Assembly (NCBI GenBank): GCA_963921425.1
Contig: OY992838.1
Location: 7,006,001 to 7,070,000, forward strand
Direction of reading: 5' to 3'
DNA length: 64,000 bases
Origin: Dryas octopetala
Taxonomy: Eukaryota; Streptophyta; Magnoliopsida; Rosales; Rosaceae
Below, piece after piece: positions 10,190-20,890 of this stretch. Each line of letters starts with the position of its first letter. The stretch's first letter is position 1. Below the pieces are notes generated by a model. The model had not been told where the DNA came from. It ran no database searches and worked only from the letters and a program-made list of their open reading frames with translations. A program made the position numbers and the translations under genes.

Positions 10190-10840
10190 TTCCCAGGCCT
10201 AGTTACACCAATTTAGGCCTAGCAATTAAATATTCAATTTGGACCCACCTCAAATAACATATGGGACCCACTTAAATATTGACCAATATTTAATTCTCAA
10301 AGACCATATTTCCGACAAATTTTGGCAAAAGAGGTACACCAAATGGTGCAAGAGTACAATGATGAGAAGACCAAAGAGGAGCACAAATCAGCCTATCAGG
10401 GTTCGAGTTATGATATTGGTAGTGAATGTTCAATCTTCTTATCCTATCCAACGTAGGTGAAATGAGGCTGGCCTAGTTGGTCGAAGACAATAATTTCCTT
10501 CCTACATATTCGGATTCAAACCCTCTCTTGTAATAAAAAAAAAAAATCCTATCCAACTTAGACAAATTTGTTGTATCGCAAAAATATTCCTTGTAGTTTA
10601 TTTGTAGTTAAACTGAGATGTCATATTTTCTTCCGAATATATTAATTATATTCTTCAGTTGTCATAACAAGTTAGTATCAAAGTTAAAGGTCAGATCGAG
10701 TTGGTGGCAATTACCTCTCAAGCTGGAGAGAGATTTATGGAAGAATATGGAGGATTCACTTATAATATATAGTCTCACATTAACAAATAAATATGAAGTT
10801 TACAACTGCACGCACATACAAACAAATAAAACAAGCACTT
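10190..10840. repeat. Block duplicated at about 16440-16960
   Basis: Both blocks carry GGCCTAGTTACACCAATTT, AACATATGGGACCCACTTAA, ATGGAAGAATATGGAGGA and AGTCTCACATTAACAAATAA in the same order. They differ by an insertion here (about 10300-10730) and by a MITE in the other copy (16651-16840). They are the spacer of the DUF247 repeat unit. No gene is seen. Confidence 0.8.
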
Positions 10841-11009
10841 AATTAGTAACATTTTTTTGTGAGAGAAACAGTTTGACTTACAAATTTGAGCCAATTAGAT
10901 GTATTTATCTCAATAATGTCGTTAAGGTCCCAAGGTTCAATCTTTTTCACAAATAAAAAGCAAATTACAAATTTAAACAACACAAAAGCATCCAAAACTA
11001 GCTTACTGC

Positions 11010-11145
11010 TAGAACAACACAAGGGATTGAAATGACGTTTCGCACATCCATAACACTTCAAGGATTTCAATAAGGCTCGCAACGATAATCTAAGCATGAA
11101 AAAATGTTTTCCCAGCCAGAGCAAAGTGTAGCTTCCTCCTAGAAC
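11010..11145 (-). pseudogene. Decayed fragment of the membrane-protein gene's last exon, acceptor kept
   Basis: The end AGCAAAGTGTAGCTTCCTCC followed by TAGAACCTGGTGAAT matches 42262-42295, the 5' edge of the last exon including its CACCAG|GTTCTAG acceptor (minus strand, exon start would be 11145). Similarity fades towards 11010. It lies about 130 bases past the stop of DUF247 copy 3, in the position of a 3' UTR exon. Confidence 0.5.
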
Positions 11146-11278
11146 CTGGTGAATAATTAACCGGAAAAAAAAAAAAAAAAAGACAGATATGAGATTACAG
11201 GTAGATATTGTCAGAAGAGAAAGCCTAGTTAATTATAAGGCTTGGTAGTACTGATCATATGAGTGGCCAAGGAGAAAC

Positions 11279-12589
11279 TTACTGATGCTGCTCAGTAAAG
11301 ACAGAGTAAAGAGAGCACCCCGCCTGTATGAATGTGAGTATGAGCAAAATAATAGCTGCAATGATTTCTTTAGTTGCCCAAGGTGTGTGGAAAAAATGTT
11401 TTATCAAATTTCCCTTCAATTTGTGGCAGGGCATTTTGCAGTACTTGTTCAGTTTTTCACATTGATCTTGAAAATAGTAGCACTTGGAGTCGTCGACCCC
11501 ATCGGCAAGGTTCTTAATCAGAGCACACCCCTTGCTGTCGTCACGTAGCTTATTTTCAAAAATTTCATACTTAACAAGCAAAGCCACATCCTCTGGGGTT
11601 TTCACAAGGCCATTCAAGACCACAAAATAATCATTTATGTATTTCTCTTCGTCTTTGCATTGGCTATGTTCAAAGACAAGGAGATTTGTGATTGTAACCT
11701 CTGTTTGATCACTTATTGTTATTTTTGGAATTTTGAGAACCCCTTTACTGAATTGTATGTCAAATATATTTTTGCTCGGTCCTGCCTTAAACGTGACTCC
11801 TGCCCGGTGTAGCTCGGTCATGCTGGGGCATGAGGTTACTGTTTTGAGTTCCTTTGGAGACGGGGGCACTGGATATAATTTTCTACAAAAATCAACAAAA
11901 TGTTCTACTTGTACGTGAGAAGAGCGTATCTTATCCAAAGTGTCTTCCATTACCTCTATATGCATTTGACTTTTGAAGAAATGGTGAGAAAGATCAATTA
12001 TTGAAGGCCTCTGACTCCCAGTAATGTTTGGAGGGAATTTAATTTTGTCAGGGTCAAAAAGATCCTTAAGAATGAAGAATGGCAGCTGATTTTCAAGCAT
12101 CCGCATGTCAGGCCATACGTCCTGTAACATACATGGTTTGTTAAATATGCGGTCATTCTTATCTGTCAAGTAATCTCCCAATTCAGCACGAAAACGAAAC
12201 CTAAATAAGACCTCAATGATGAAGGCGGCATCCACTAGAATGATTCTTACAAATTCATCACGGCTACACTCAAGGGTCTCTGCATAACAACCGCGCAATT
12301 TCTTTTCTTTTTCCCTTATCATTTTTATACATTCCTCCAAGCTTAGCGTGGTCCGATCAACTAAAAAATCTTGTAGGTACCTCTTTTTGTACTCTTCCAT
12401 GGCTTTTAAGCCTTCCTTGCCATGGTGAAGTGGACCTATGGAGACTTTCTGAGGTGTGTAGGCCTTTTCGCTTACAAGACGTAGTCGCTTTGGAACTCTG
12501 TAGATACAACATGAAGAGGACAGGGGAAACAAGTTTTCAAACGCATCTCTCATCGAAGTTACTAAAGGATCAGCATTGTGTCCATCCAT
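11279..12589 (-). CDS. DUF247 (UPF0481) membrane protein, copy 3, intact
   Basis: 436 residues, single coding exon. Motifs in order: SSSCCIYRVPKRLR, AYTPQKVSIGPLHHGKEGLKAME, YKKRYLQDFL, RIILVDAAFIIEVLF, MLQDVWPDMRMLENQLPFFIL, then PSMTELHRAGVTF, and a C-terminal hydrophobic segment near 406-427 after HTPWATKEIIAA. I start at MDGHNADP: the 19 upstream in-frame codons include the splice acceptor GTGGTGCCAG|GAAG (exon edge 12618), so they are partly intron. The 5' UTR intron would span 12619-13467. The stop TAA lies inside a GTAAGT donor (CATCA|GTAAGT). If that donor is used with the captured acceptor at 11145, the end changes to only HQF. It is closer to copies 7 and 8 than to copies 1 and 6. 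Function unknown. Confidence 0.94.
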   Translation of the reverse strand: MDGHNADPLVTSMRDAFENLFPLSSSCCIYRVPKRLRLVSEKAYTPQKVSIGPLHHGKEGLKAMEEYKKRYLQDFLVDRTTLSLEECIKMIREKEKKLRGCYAETLECSRDEFVRIILVDAAFIIEVLFRFRFRAELGDYLTDKNDRIFNKPCMLQDVWPDMRMLENQLPFFILKDLFDPDKIKFPPNITGSQRPSIIDLSHHFFKSQMHIEVMEDTLDKIRSSHVQVEHFVDFCRKLYPVPPSPKELKTVTSCPSMTELHRAGVTFKAGPSKNIFDIQFSKGVLKIPKITISDQTEVTITNLLVFEHSQCKDEEKYINDYFVVLNGLVKTPEDVALLVKYEIFENKLRDDSKGCALIKNLADGVDDSKCYYFQDQCEKLNKYCKMPCHKLKGNLIKHFFHTPWATKEIIAAIILLILTFIQAGCSLYSVFTEQHQ

Positions 12590-12839
12590 TTTCCCCCAAT
12601 GACGATGATAGATGCTTCCTGGCACCACAATTAATAAATATTTCATTACTAATATTCCAACAATTATTTAATTATTTAATTTTTTTAATTAAGTGTCGTC
12701 ATATTAATGGCTATTTAGGCAAGTCTATAGACTGTAGTAAACTTGCCCACAGCGAATTCTCAATCCCCTATTCTAGTATTCCTCACTCCCAAGCGATATT
12801 TGGGCAAAAAAGTTAACTAACCTAATATGTAAGAATATT

Positions 12840-13160
12840 AGGTTAGAGTTAGACAATTACTAGCAAAGGATTGATAATTAATATGTAAGAATAAAAGTGC
12901 AAGGAATTGACAATATGTCTTTTTGGTTGTTAAATGTTGTTTTTTGAAAAAAAAAAAAAAGTTTAAAATGTTGGCACATACCGAAACCATACCGAACCAT
13001 ACCGAATTCATAGAACACTGGTACGGTATAGTATCAATTTTAAAAATGTCCATAATATATCGATACCATACCGAATAAAAATTTCGATATGGTATCGATA
13101 TGAGGCTCATACCGTCCCATACCGTACCGTCTCATACCGTACCATGCCCACTCCTAATTT
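12840..13160. repeat. Degenerate repeat rich in ACCATACCG, perhaps an old hAT-like end
   Basis: Repeated CATACCGAA / TACCGTAC strings between 12970 and 13150 end in CCATGCCCACTCCTAAT, similar to the GCCCACCCCTA end of the hAT element at 56546-57549. It lies within the 5' UTR intron of DUF247 copy 3. No matching left end was found. Confidence 0.45.
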
Positions 13161-13467
13161 TACCGACGGAAAAAGGATTTTTTTTGTAGGGACAAATTTT
13201 CGCTTTTGGGGGCCAAGAATGAAGCTAGCTGATCGACATGAGTATGTAAAGAAGAAAAAAGACAGAAGGCACTAGGATTCTTTGCTTAAATAATCCAATT
13301 TCCAACTGCCATGGAACATAATAATTAAACATAAAAGCCTCAAGAAAATGGTACGTTGTGCAAACATATATATATAACAATGGAAAAGGCCGGATACAAC
13401 CAAGGCTTTCGAAAGATTATGAATTGAGAAAAGAGAAAGACAGAAATGGAAATGATCAAATTCGCAC

Positions 13468-13620
13468 CTGCTACGTATAAGAAGACCAAGCTTGTTTTGC
13501 CTTTGGTAGCTGACTTGATTAGAAAAGCTCAATCCAGCTGATGGTTTGCTCCTATGGTAGATATACAAGTAGAAATTTTCTCTTATTAATAGCACAATGA
13601 TGTGTACGAACAAGTTGCTT
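13468..13620 (-). other. Probable 5' UTR exon of DUF247 copy 3
   Basis: Minus-strand AGCAG|GTGCGAATTTG at 13468/13467 is the conserved donor. The exon contains GGAGCAAACCATCAGC, the leader text shared by copies 5-8. The upper limit is approximate; AACAAGTTGC text near 13610 marks the usual start of the shared block. Confidence 0.65.
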
Positions 13621-13779
13621 TAATTTACCAAAAAAACCAACAAGTCGCTTTAGAAGAACGGGTGAACTGATCAGATCACTGAGATCGAGTTTTTTTTTTT
13701 CTTTTTTTTTTTTTTTTTTGTTGACTTCATAGGGCTCTTATATATATATATATCAACTCCCGTCCAAAATCCCCGGGGT

Positions 13780-15790
13780 TCCTTGCTTTCAATTTTATAT
13801 GTTGACGATGCGGGTCTTTCGCTAGTTTAAATTAAATTAATAATCCATTAATTACAGCTTAGACTAGATTTTGAAATTTCCATTAGTAATAGCACAGTGA
13901 TCATGAGCTATATCAGATATATTTTGGAATAAATTGCTTTATTTACACCCAATTGCTAAAAAAAGGAACAAGTTTCTTTAGAAGAAAGGTCAACTAAGTG
14001 AAAGAATTTAGGCATTCATCTCAAAATTAATTGACAATAAATTATAGTCATTAATTAAGACAAAATAAAATTGAAATCTTCAAGTGTGAAACAGAGTATA
14101 ATTAAAGTTATTTTGCTAAAATTTTGCCTTAATTAATAATAATCATCTTAAAAATGCAATTTCCAGCTTTGGAAACTCTTATGTCAAGTACTAAGCAAAT
14201 GCTTGAGCTCATCACTAATTAAGAAAAGTCAAAGTTACATAACTTTCCAGTAATATCATTAGAAAACCAGTAGAAATTTTCTCTAAGATTGTGTACGAAC
14301 AAATCGCTTTTAATTTTATATGTTGACTACGCGGGTCTTTCTCCAGTTTGAATTAATAATCCATTACAGCTGAGACTATATTTTTTATAATGCTTAATAA
14401 TAGCAGGATGATGAATGATCATGACCTATATATATATCATCATATTTAAGAACAAGTTGCTCTATTTACCCCCAAATAAAAGAGGGAACAAGTTGCTGTA
14501 GATTTGAGGTCAACTAACAACGTTTGGGGCGTCCATGTTGTGGGCTCACTCCCGTTCACATGGGCTCAGATATTAATATGGTCAGTTAATAAATAATATT
14601 TATATAATCTTATGGAACTTATCTCATCTTCTCAAGTGTGAAATAATATTTACATAATTAGGACAAAATTAATGAAATCAGAATCTTCAAGTGTGAAATT
14701 AACATGGTATAGTTAAAGTTATTTTGCTAAAAAATTGCCTTAAATGTTAATAATAATCATCTTAAAAATGCAATTTCCAGCTTTGGAAATTCTTATGTCA
14801 AGTACTAAGCAAATGCTTGAGCTCATCACTAATTAAGCAAAGTCCAAGTTACATAGCTTTCCAGTAATATTATTAGAAAACCGGTAGAAATTTTCTCTTA
14901 TTAATAGCACAATACGAATAAATCGCTTTTAATTTTATATGTTGACTAGGCGGGTCTTTTGCCCACTTTGAATTAAGGGTTAAATACAAAAATAGTCTAC
15001 GAACTTTACAGTGAATTTCAATTTGGTCCATTAACTATAAAAAGTGTCAATTTGGTCCACAAATTTTTCAAATTATATCAAAGCAGTACAAACGTTAACT
15101 TCCAACCGAAAATTAACGGAATTGGTCACATGAAAATGTGATGAACGGACTAAAATATCTTTGAAAATGTGGTCACTTGCTGTGCACATGACCAGTTTTC
15201 ATTAAATTTTTCAATGGAAGTTAATATTTGTACTGTTTTGGTACAACTTGAAAAGTTCGTGGACCAAATTGACACTTTTTATAGTTAATGAATCAAATTG
15301 AGATTAATTGTAAAGTTCGTAGACCATTTTTGTATTTAAACCTTAAATTAATAATCCATTACATGATAGACTAGATTGTTTATGTATAATGCTTAATAAT
15401 AGCACGATGATGAATGATCATGAGCTATATCATCATATTTAAGAACAAGTTGCTCTATTTACCCCCAAATAAAGATTTGAGGTCAACTAACAACGTTTGG
15501 CTCTGGTATTAGAAAATATTAATATGGCCGGTCTATAAATAATATTTATATATATAATCTTATGGAACTTATCTCAAGTGTGAAATAATTAGGACAAAAT
15601 GAAATAATATTTACTTAATTAGGTGTGAAACATGGTATGAACAAATTTTCTAGTACAATGTTGTGTATGAACAAATCGCTTTTATCTTATAGGGCTAAAT
15701 ATTATTAATAGAAATTTTCTCTTATTAATAGCACAATATTGTGTATGAACAAATCGCTTTTAATTTTATAGGGCTAAATATTACAAAATA
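13780..15790. repeat. Triplicated upstream block of DUF247 genes, units about 0.52-0.62 kb
   Basis: ATGTTGAC(G/T)A..CGGGTC recurs at about 13799, 14320 and 14938. Each time it is followed by AATTAATAATCCATTA, then GCTTAATAATAGCA(C/G), AACAAGTTGCT(C)TATTTACC, AATGCAATTTCCAGCTTTGG and TTAATAGCACAAT. The third unit is longer because of a MITE at 14977-15342. The repeated text equals the promoter-proximal sequence of DUF247 genes, so these are promoter copies without genes. No coding region. Confidence 0.85.
14977..15342. mobile_element. MITE A, 366 bp, TSD TTAA
   Basis: Ends GGGTTAAATACAAAAATAGT and ACCATTTTTGTATTTAAACC are inverted, with long imperfect arms (ACGAACTTTACAGT..., CAATTTGGTCCA...). 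The flanking TTAA (14973-14976 and 15343-15346) is duplicated relative to the paralogous site near 13830, which reads through without the element. A second copy is at 55968-56332. No coding capacity. Confidence 0.92.
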
Positions 15791-16189
15791 CACATCCCAG
15801 GTTTAGTGTCATTTCAATTCCCCCTATAAGATTTCAATTTTTTCAATGTGGTATATATAGTTTTTAATTTAGTTGTCGGACCCTACAATCTAACGGACCC
15901 TATTCTTATACCATCTTAAAGCATGAAATAAAATCATGTGCTTTCTTTGTGAAATGTGAGGTGTGTTTTAGCTCAGCAATCAACATACAATGGAAATTCC
16001 ACATTGGAATTGTTGTTTATAAGGGGACGAAAGACATTTGGGTTAGAGGCAAAGTCCAAGAAATTATATATTAATCTCACCGCCATATATAGTATGGAAG
16101 CTGATTTTCCAGTTCCAATTTATCAACATAAAGTGGTTAGAGTTTCTAGTTGCCCGGCCGGCCTCGAGCTTGTGACATATATAATTTTA

Positions 16190-16310
16190 CAATAATCATC
16201 AAAATGTTCTATTTTAGAAGAACATATTATCTACAAATTGGCTTCCGTTCCTTCTATATGCATGAGTTTTGAAAATATTGTGTGAAAGATTAATTATTGA
16301 ACCTCTCTGA
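16190..16310 (-). pseudogene. Short DUF247 fragment
   Basis: ATCATCAAAATGTTCTATTT with TAGAAGAACATATT and CTATATGCATGAGTTTTGAA match 25115-25205 of copy 6, the central part of the gene on the minus strand. Both flanks are missing and the frame is lost. Confidence 0.7.
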
Positions 16311-16650
16311 GGTCCTATTTATGCGTGTCTTGGGCCAAATTGAATAATCCATTGTGGGTTGGGCTTCAGAATACTCCATTGCGGGCCCCACCACGACTAA
16401 ATTGGACTAATAGTAGAAGGGTTTCTCCTTAACGGTGAGCCTAAGCCCAAACACATCTAAGAGCAAATGTTCCTAGGCCTAGTTACACCAATTTCGGCCT
16501 AGGAATTAAATATTCAATTTCTCATCCAATTTGGACCCATCCCAAATAACATATGGGACCCACTTAAATATTGACCAATATTTAATGCACACTTTTTTTT
16601 TTTTGGCCATGAATGCACACTTAAACATATGGAGAGAGATTAAATGGAAG

Positions 16651-16840
16651 GAGAAAAACTTCGGTGGAAAGTCTCCTGCCAGTACTGCATCCTGATGAGT
16701 GGCACAAATTTCCATTTAAAATGTGACAATTGTTTTATTTTAATTACCACTTAAAATTAAACATGTGGCAATGTGTAAATGGATAGTTGGGCCACTCAGC
16801 AAAGTGCGGTGGCAGGAAACAGTCTACCGAAGTTTTTCTC
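16651..16840. mobile_element. MITE, 190 bp, GAGAAAAACTTCGGT ends
   Basis: GAGAAAAACTTCGGTGGA...TCTCCTGCCA at the left is mirrored by TGGCAGGAAACAGTCTACCG...AAGTTTTTCTC at the right. Arms are about 75 bp with mismatches. The paralogous block at about 10300-10740 lacks it. The target duplication is not clear. Confidence 0.8.
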
Positions 16841-17093
16841 AAAATTCAAATGGAAGAATATGGAGGACTCACTTATATTATATAGTCTCACATTAACAAA
16901 TAAATATGAAGTTCACAACTGCACACACATACAAAGTTACAAACAAATAAAACAAGCACCAATTTGCTTCAATCACTCTACACTACTTGGTATCATCCTT
17001 CATTCATACGCACAACATGTATTAGGGTTTGAGTTATCACTTTAAGAAAACATGAGCATCGACCTAATTGCTAGCTACTCTCTCAACAACTTA

Positions 17094-17445
17094 GAGTTAT
17101 TTACATTTATACCTCCCTGAGGTTTACCCCCTGAAGTTTTAAAAATTACACATACACCTCTTGAGATTTCAAAATTTTTGCATATAACCCCCTACAGTGA
17201 GACGAAAAATAATGAGAAAGTATGCAAAAAGGTATGTTATGGGATGAAATAGCCTAATAAGATTACTCAAATTGTAAGGTCCAACCTCAATAAAAATATC
17301 TTCTTCTTTGTTTATTTATTGTTTTCTCTTGCAAGGGTTATATGCAATAGTTTTAAAATCTTAGGAGTGTATGTGTAATTTCTAAAACTCTATGAGTGTA
17401 TGTGAAAATACAATAAACTTCAGGGGGTATAAGTATAAATAACTC
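17094..17445. mobile_element. MITE with 9-10 bp TSD, inserted by DUF247 pseudogene 4
   Basis: GAGTTATTTACATTTATACC...CCCCCTGAAGTTTTAAAAAT at the left is inverted at the right (...ACTTCAGGGGGTATAAGTATAAATAACTC). The flanks CAACAACTTA (17084-17093) and CAATAACTTA (17446-17455) form a target duplication with one mismatch, in the size range of Mutator-like elements. It lies where the last coding part of pseudogene 4 should be. Confidence 0.85.
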
Positions 17446-17489
17446 CAATAACTTACCACTAAGGTGGTGGAAATTAAAGTGATATATAT

Positions 17490-17990
17490 CTTATTGTTGT
17501 CACCTAGCATATTTTCAAGAATTCCATACTCCACAAGCAACTCCACATCCCTTGGGGTGCTCACAAATTCATCCATGATGACAACATAATCACGTATCAT
17601 GAAATTCTTCAGGCAATGGCATTGTTCAAAGGCAACAAGATTTCTGATTGTAAGCTCTGTGTCATCAACCATTTTTATTTTGGGAATTTCCAGAATCCCA
17701 TCATCGAATCGGATATCAAATAGGTTTGCGGTTGATCCCACCTTAAACTTAACTCCAGCCCGGTGTAGCTCTGTCATGCTGGGTGCGGTTGCAGTTTTGG
17801 GTTTCCCTTGAGCTTGTGGTTTCAACGGTAGATATAAAGTTCTCATTAAATCAACAAAATGTTCTACTTTAGAAGAACATATTCTCTTCAAATTATCCTC
17901 TTGCGATCCCAACATTCCCATTTTAAAGAAATTATAAGAAAGATCAATAATTGAAAGCCGCCCAGGAATTCCCATGCATAACCTTTGCTT
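17490..17990 (-). pseudogene. DUF247 copy 4, central fragment only
   Basis: The open stretch reads GRLSIIDLSYNFFK, SSKVEHFVDLMRTLYLPLKP, PSMTELHRAGVKFKVGS, FDIRFDDGILEIPKIKM, NLVAFEQCHCLKNF and TPRDVELLVEYGILENMLGD, then departs into non-homologous sequence after LGDNNK. Roughly the first 190 and last 90 residues of a complete protein are missing. The 3' part was lost near the MITE at 17094-17445. A donor-like GGTAAGTTATTGG survives at about 17455. The 5' UTR donor region persists at 18162. Confidence 0.92.
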
Positions 17991-18161
17991 AGTTCCAATT
18001 AATTTCCAACTATGTACCATGAAACATAAAGAATTAACTTAAAAGTTCAAGAAAATGGATGTGAAAACTTATATAGCGAGGGAAGGATGCAACCCAGATA
18101 AAATATTATGAACTGAAAAAAAAAAAAATACAGAGACGGACAAGAGATATCAAATTCGCAC

Positions 18162-18760
18162 CTTCTATTAATATTGAGAAACCACAAGCTTATTTTGCCT
18201 TTGGTAGATGACTAGAAACGCTAGCTCAATGCATATTATTTGCTCCTCTGGTAGATGAAGTAGAAATGTTCTCTTATTTATAGCACCAAGATGTGTAAGA
18301 ACAAGTTGCTTTTTTCATTGTTTTTGGCCATAAGAACAAGTTGCATTTTTCGTTGTTTTTGGCCATAAGAACAAGTTGCTATAATTTACCAAATAATCGC
18401 TAGCTCAATGCGGATGACTTGCTCCTCTGGTAGATGAAAGTCGAAATGTTCTTATTTTAGCACAATGGTGTGTACGAACAAGTTGCTTTTTTCTTCTTTT
18501 TTTTTGGCCGGCCGTAAGAACAAGTTGCTTTAATTTACCAAATAAACGCTAGTTCGATGCAATTGATTTGCTCCCCTGGTGGATGAAGTAGAAATGTTCT
18601 CTTATTTATAGCACAATGATGTGTAAGAACAAGTTGCTTTCTTCTTTTTCTTTTGGCCATAAAAACAAAGTTGCTTTAATTTACCAAATAAACGAACAAG
18701 TTGCTTTAGAAGTCAGCAGGTGAGCTGATAATTTTATGAGTTGACTACGCGCGTCTCTCG
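18162..18760 (-). repeat. Three tandem copies of the DUF247 5' UTR exon and promoter block
   Basis: A donor remnant, AAG|GTGCGAATTTG, is at 18162. Above it, CTCAATGC...TTGCTCCTCTGGTAGATGAA..., AGCAC(A)ATG..TGTGT(A)(A/C)GAACAAGTTGC recurs near 18235, 18415 and 18555. These are promoter and leader copies tied to pseudogene 4 and are not coding. Confidence 0.75.
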
Positions 18761-18829
18761 CTAGTTTGAATGAATAATAGCACAATGATCATGAGCACAA
18801 TATAAGTGCACAAATAAAATGCTAACGTG

Positions 18830-19620
18830 TGTAATCATATATATAGGGAAATACTTTGGTCCTCAAGTCTGAGGACCATCTTGTCCTCAATAAAAGTGCA
18901 CAAATTAATAAAATGCTAACATGTGTTATTTTCTAACTATAGTAACGTACCAAATACCATATTTTTTTGCTAACCACACATCCAAACAACCAGTTTTCTT
19001 AATTATGTTATTGACTTTCCTAAACTCTTCTATTTTATTGGAGTCAGATGCTCAGATGGTTATATCTATATTTCGGTGAGTGGAGCTGTGGAGGAGGACC
19101 TAGGCCCAGACGTGCACCTATTGGAGAAAGCTAAGCGGCTTTTGTGAGTTTGCAGATGCCAGCTGTGTTTTTGTACCAACCGGGCCGCCCACCCACTTGC
19201 TCGTTTAATTTGCTCTTTAGTGTGAGAGTGTTTCTAGTTGGGAGAGGAGTGTCCCTGTATGGCTAGCTTATTGCAGTACTTTGTTTGCCTAATGCAGTTT
19301 AAATATTGCACTGTTAATCACGTTATAACTTAGTGAATTTTAAATAAAGTTAATGATAAATTAGATAATTTTGGAGGTCCTTACGATAAAATAACTCACC
19401 TAAAGTGTTAGAATTGACATCAAATTCCCTTCCACCCAGTGATGGATCTAGAAATTTTATCCCGGGGGTCAAACTATTCAGATATTTCGTCGAACAGGTT
19501 GTGGGCATGCTTGCAGATGGTCACAGGTCGTCATTCTGGGAGGTCAAACGAGCGATTTTGACAAGGGTTTTGCAGTGTGGATTGATAAAGATAATCCATT
19601 AGTAGCAAAATTTAATCACG
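18830..19620. other. Gene-free stretch
   Basis: A short repeat-like segment (GGAAATACTTTGGTCCTCAA, GAGGACCATCTTGTCCTCAA, 18846-18890) and unique AT-rich DNA. No family motif was found in either strand. Confidence 0.4.
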
Positions 19621-19640
19621 AATATATATATATATATATA

Positions 19641-20022
19641 CACAGAAATGATCACTCGCTCACCATAGAGGGGAGAATTCTCCGCTTATCTAACCACCTG
19701 CTCACCACAGAGCGGGGAATTCAATGATCGGAACCGTCCATTTTTTAGGTTTATCCTTAAGGGTTGTTCCTATAAAAAATCAATCAAATCGATAATTGTT
19801 TGATCCTCTAAACTTTGCAAACAAATACAATTCGTCAGATAAGGTTGAAATGATGTTGACAGTAATACACTGGCTAAACAGTTTCCCATTTGGCTGATTT
19901 TTTGCAAGAGTGATCTTTAAATGATGCTCTAAAATATGGACGGTTCCAATCATTAAAATTCGTTGCTGGATGGTTAGGTGAGCGGGGAATTCCTCGCTCT
20001 ATGGTGAGCGAGTGATCATCAT

Positions 20023-20026
<4 letters not shown>
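19641..20026. mobile_element. MITE inserted in a TA microsatellite
   Basis: CACAGAAATGATCACTCGCT, CACCATAGAG, GGAATTC and GGAACCGTCCA at the left are mirrored by GGACGGTTCC, GGAATTCCTCGCTCTATGGT, GAGCGAGTGATC...TTGTG at the right. It is flanked by (TA)n at 19622-19640 and 20027-20058, consistent with insertion at a TA target. No coding. Confidence 0.88.
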
Positions 20027-20059
<33 letters not shown>

Positions 20060-20754
20060 CGTTTTAGAGCTAATTGGTTAGTAAGACTAGTCTTGACCTT
20101 TCTAAACCTATAGTTAAATTTTTTAATAAATATTTTATTTGTCCTAAAAAAGAGGTTATAGGGGAAGTAGGTTGTTGAAAATAAGAGTGTGATTTTGTAT
20201 TTCTTTTTATATTTCAATTTAATTATTCTATTTACTTTTTGGTCCTTAATTAATAAATAATGTTATCAATACCCTTTTTTTTTTTTTTTTAAATGGGGTT
20301 ACTTTTGAGGTATTTGAAAGTTTAACCTTACTCCCCATCTCCCTTTATATGTATATAGATATAGATAATAAGATGCTACTGATATATATAACTTTCACGT
20401 GGATATTGACAGTAAATGCTCCATTAAGGCCCTTGATTATTAGACTTGTGATAAATGATTCTGTTGTGTCATGAATTAATCTTAAGAATGCAATTTTCAA
20501 GCTCTCCTTTGGAAAGTCTTATGTCAAGTGGTTTGAAAAAAATAAAAACAACAAATTGTCTAAGTGGTTTGTCAAATACTTTTCATCAGAAAACCAGAGT
20601 ATTTGCAAACTAGATTTGTACAGAGCTGAGATTTTCTAAGACCGGTTATATTTATAAGATTCCAAAATTTGTTACAACAAAGTTACAAATTTCAACAACA
20701 CAACCTTGGTGATAAACACAGACTATCACCATGTTATATTGACGTTTAGAAGGC

Positions 20755-20890
20755 ATAGCAGCGATAACAGATCGAGCACACGGCTTGTATGAGGGTGAGC
20801 ATTAGAAGCAAAACAGCTGCAGCATAATAGAGATAGTCTTGCCCAAGTTGTGCCAAGACATTCACAAAGAGTAGCAAAAATTGTTAATCA
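20755..20890 (-). pseudogene. DUF247 3'-end fragment with internal deletions
   Basis: AGCAGCGATAACAGA-CGAGCACAC, GGCTTGTATGAGGGTGAGCAT and AGCAAAACAGCTGCAGC match 24520-24585 of copy 6. AAGTTGTGCCAAGAC then jumps to TTCACAAAGAGTAGCAAAA and TTGTTAATCAGA-TAGA-CCCCCACTGTT. Pieces between are deleted. It abuts the 3' end of copy 5, whose last codons (SNSGGLF) run into this scrap. Confidence 0.78.

Noticed and set aside
12590-12646. N-terminal extension of DUF247 copy 3 (and the like at 25827-25901)
   Set aside because: The extra codons cross the conserved GGTGCCAG splice acceptor and are not shared in position by other copies; likely intron and leader.
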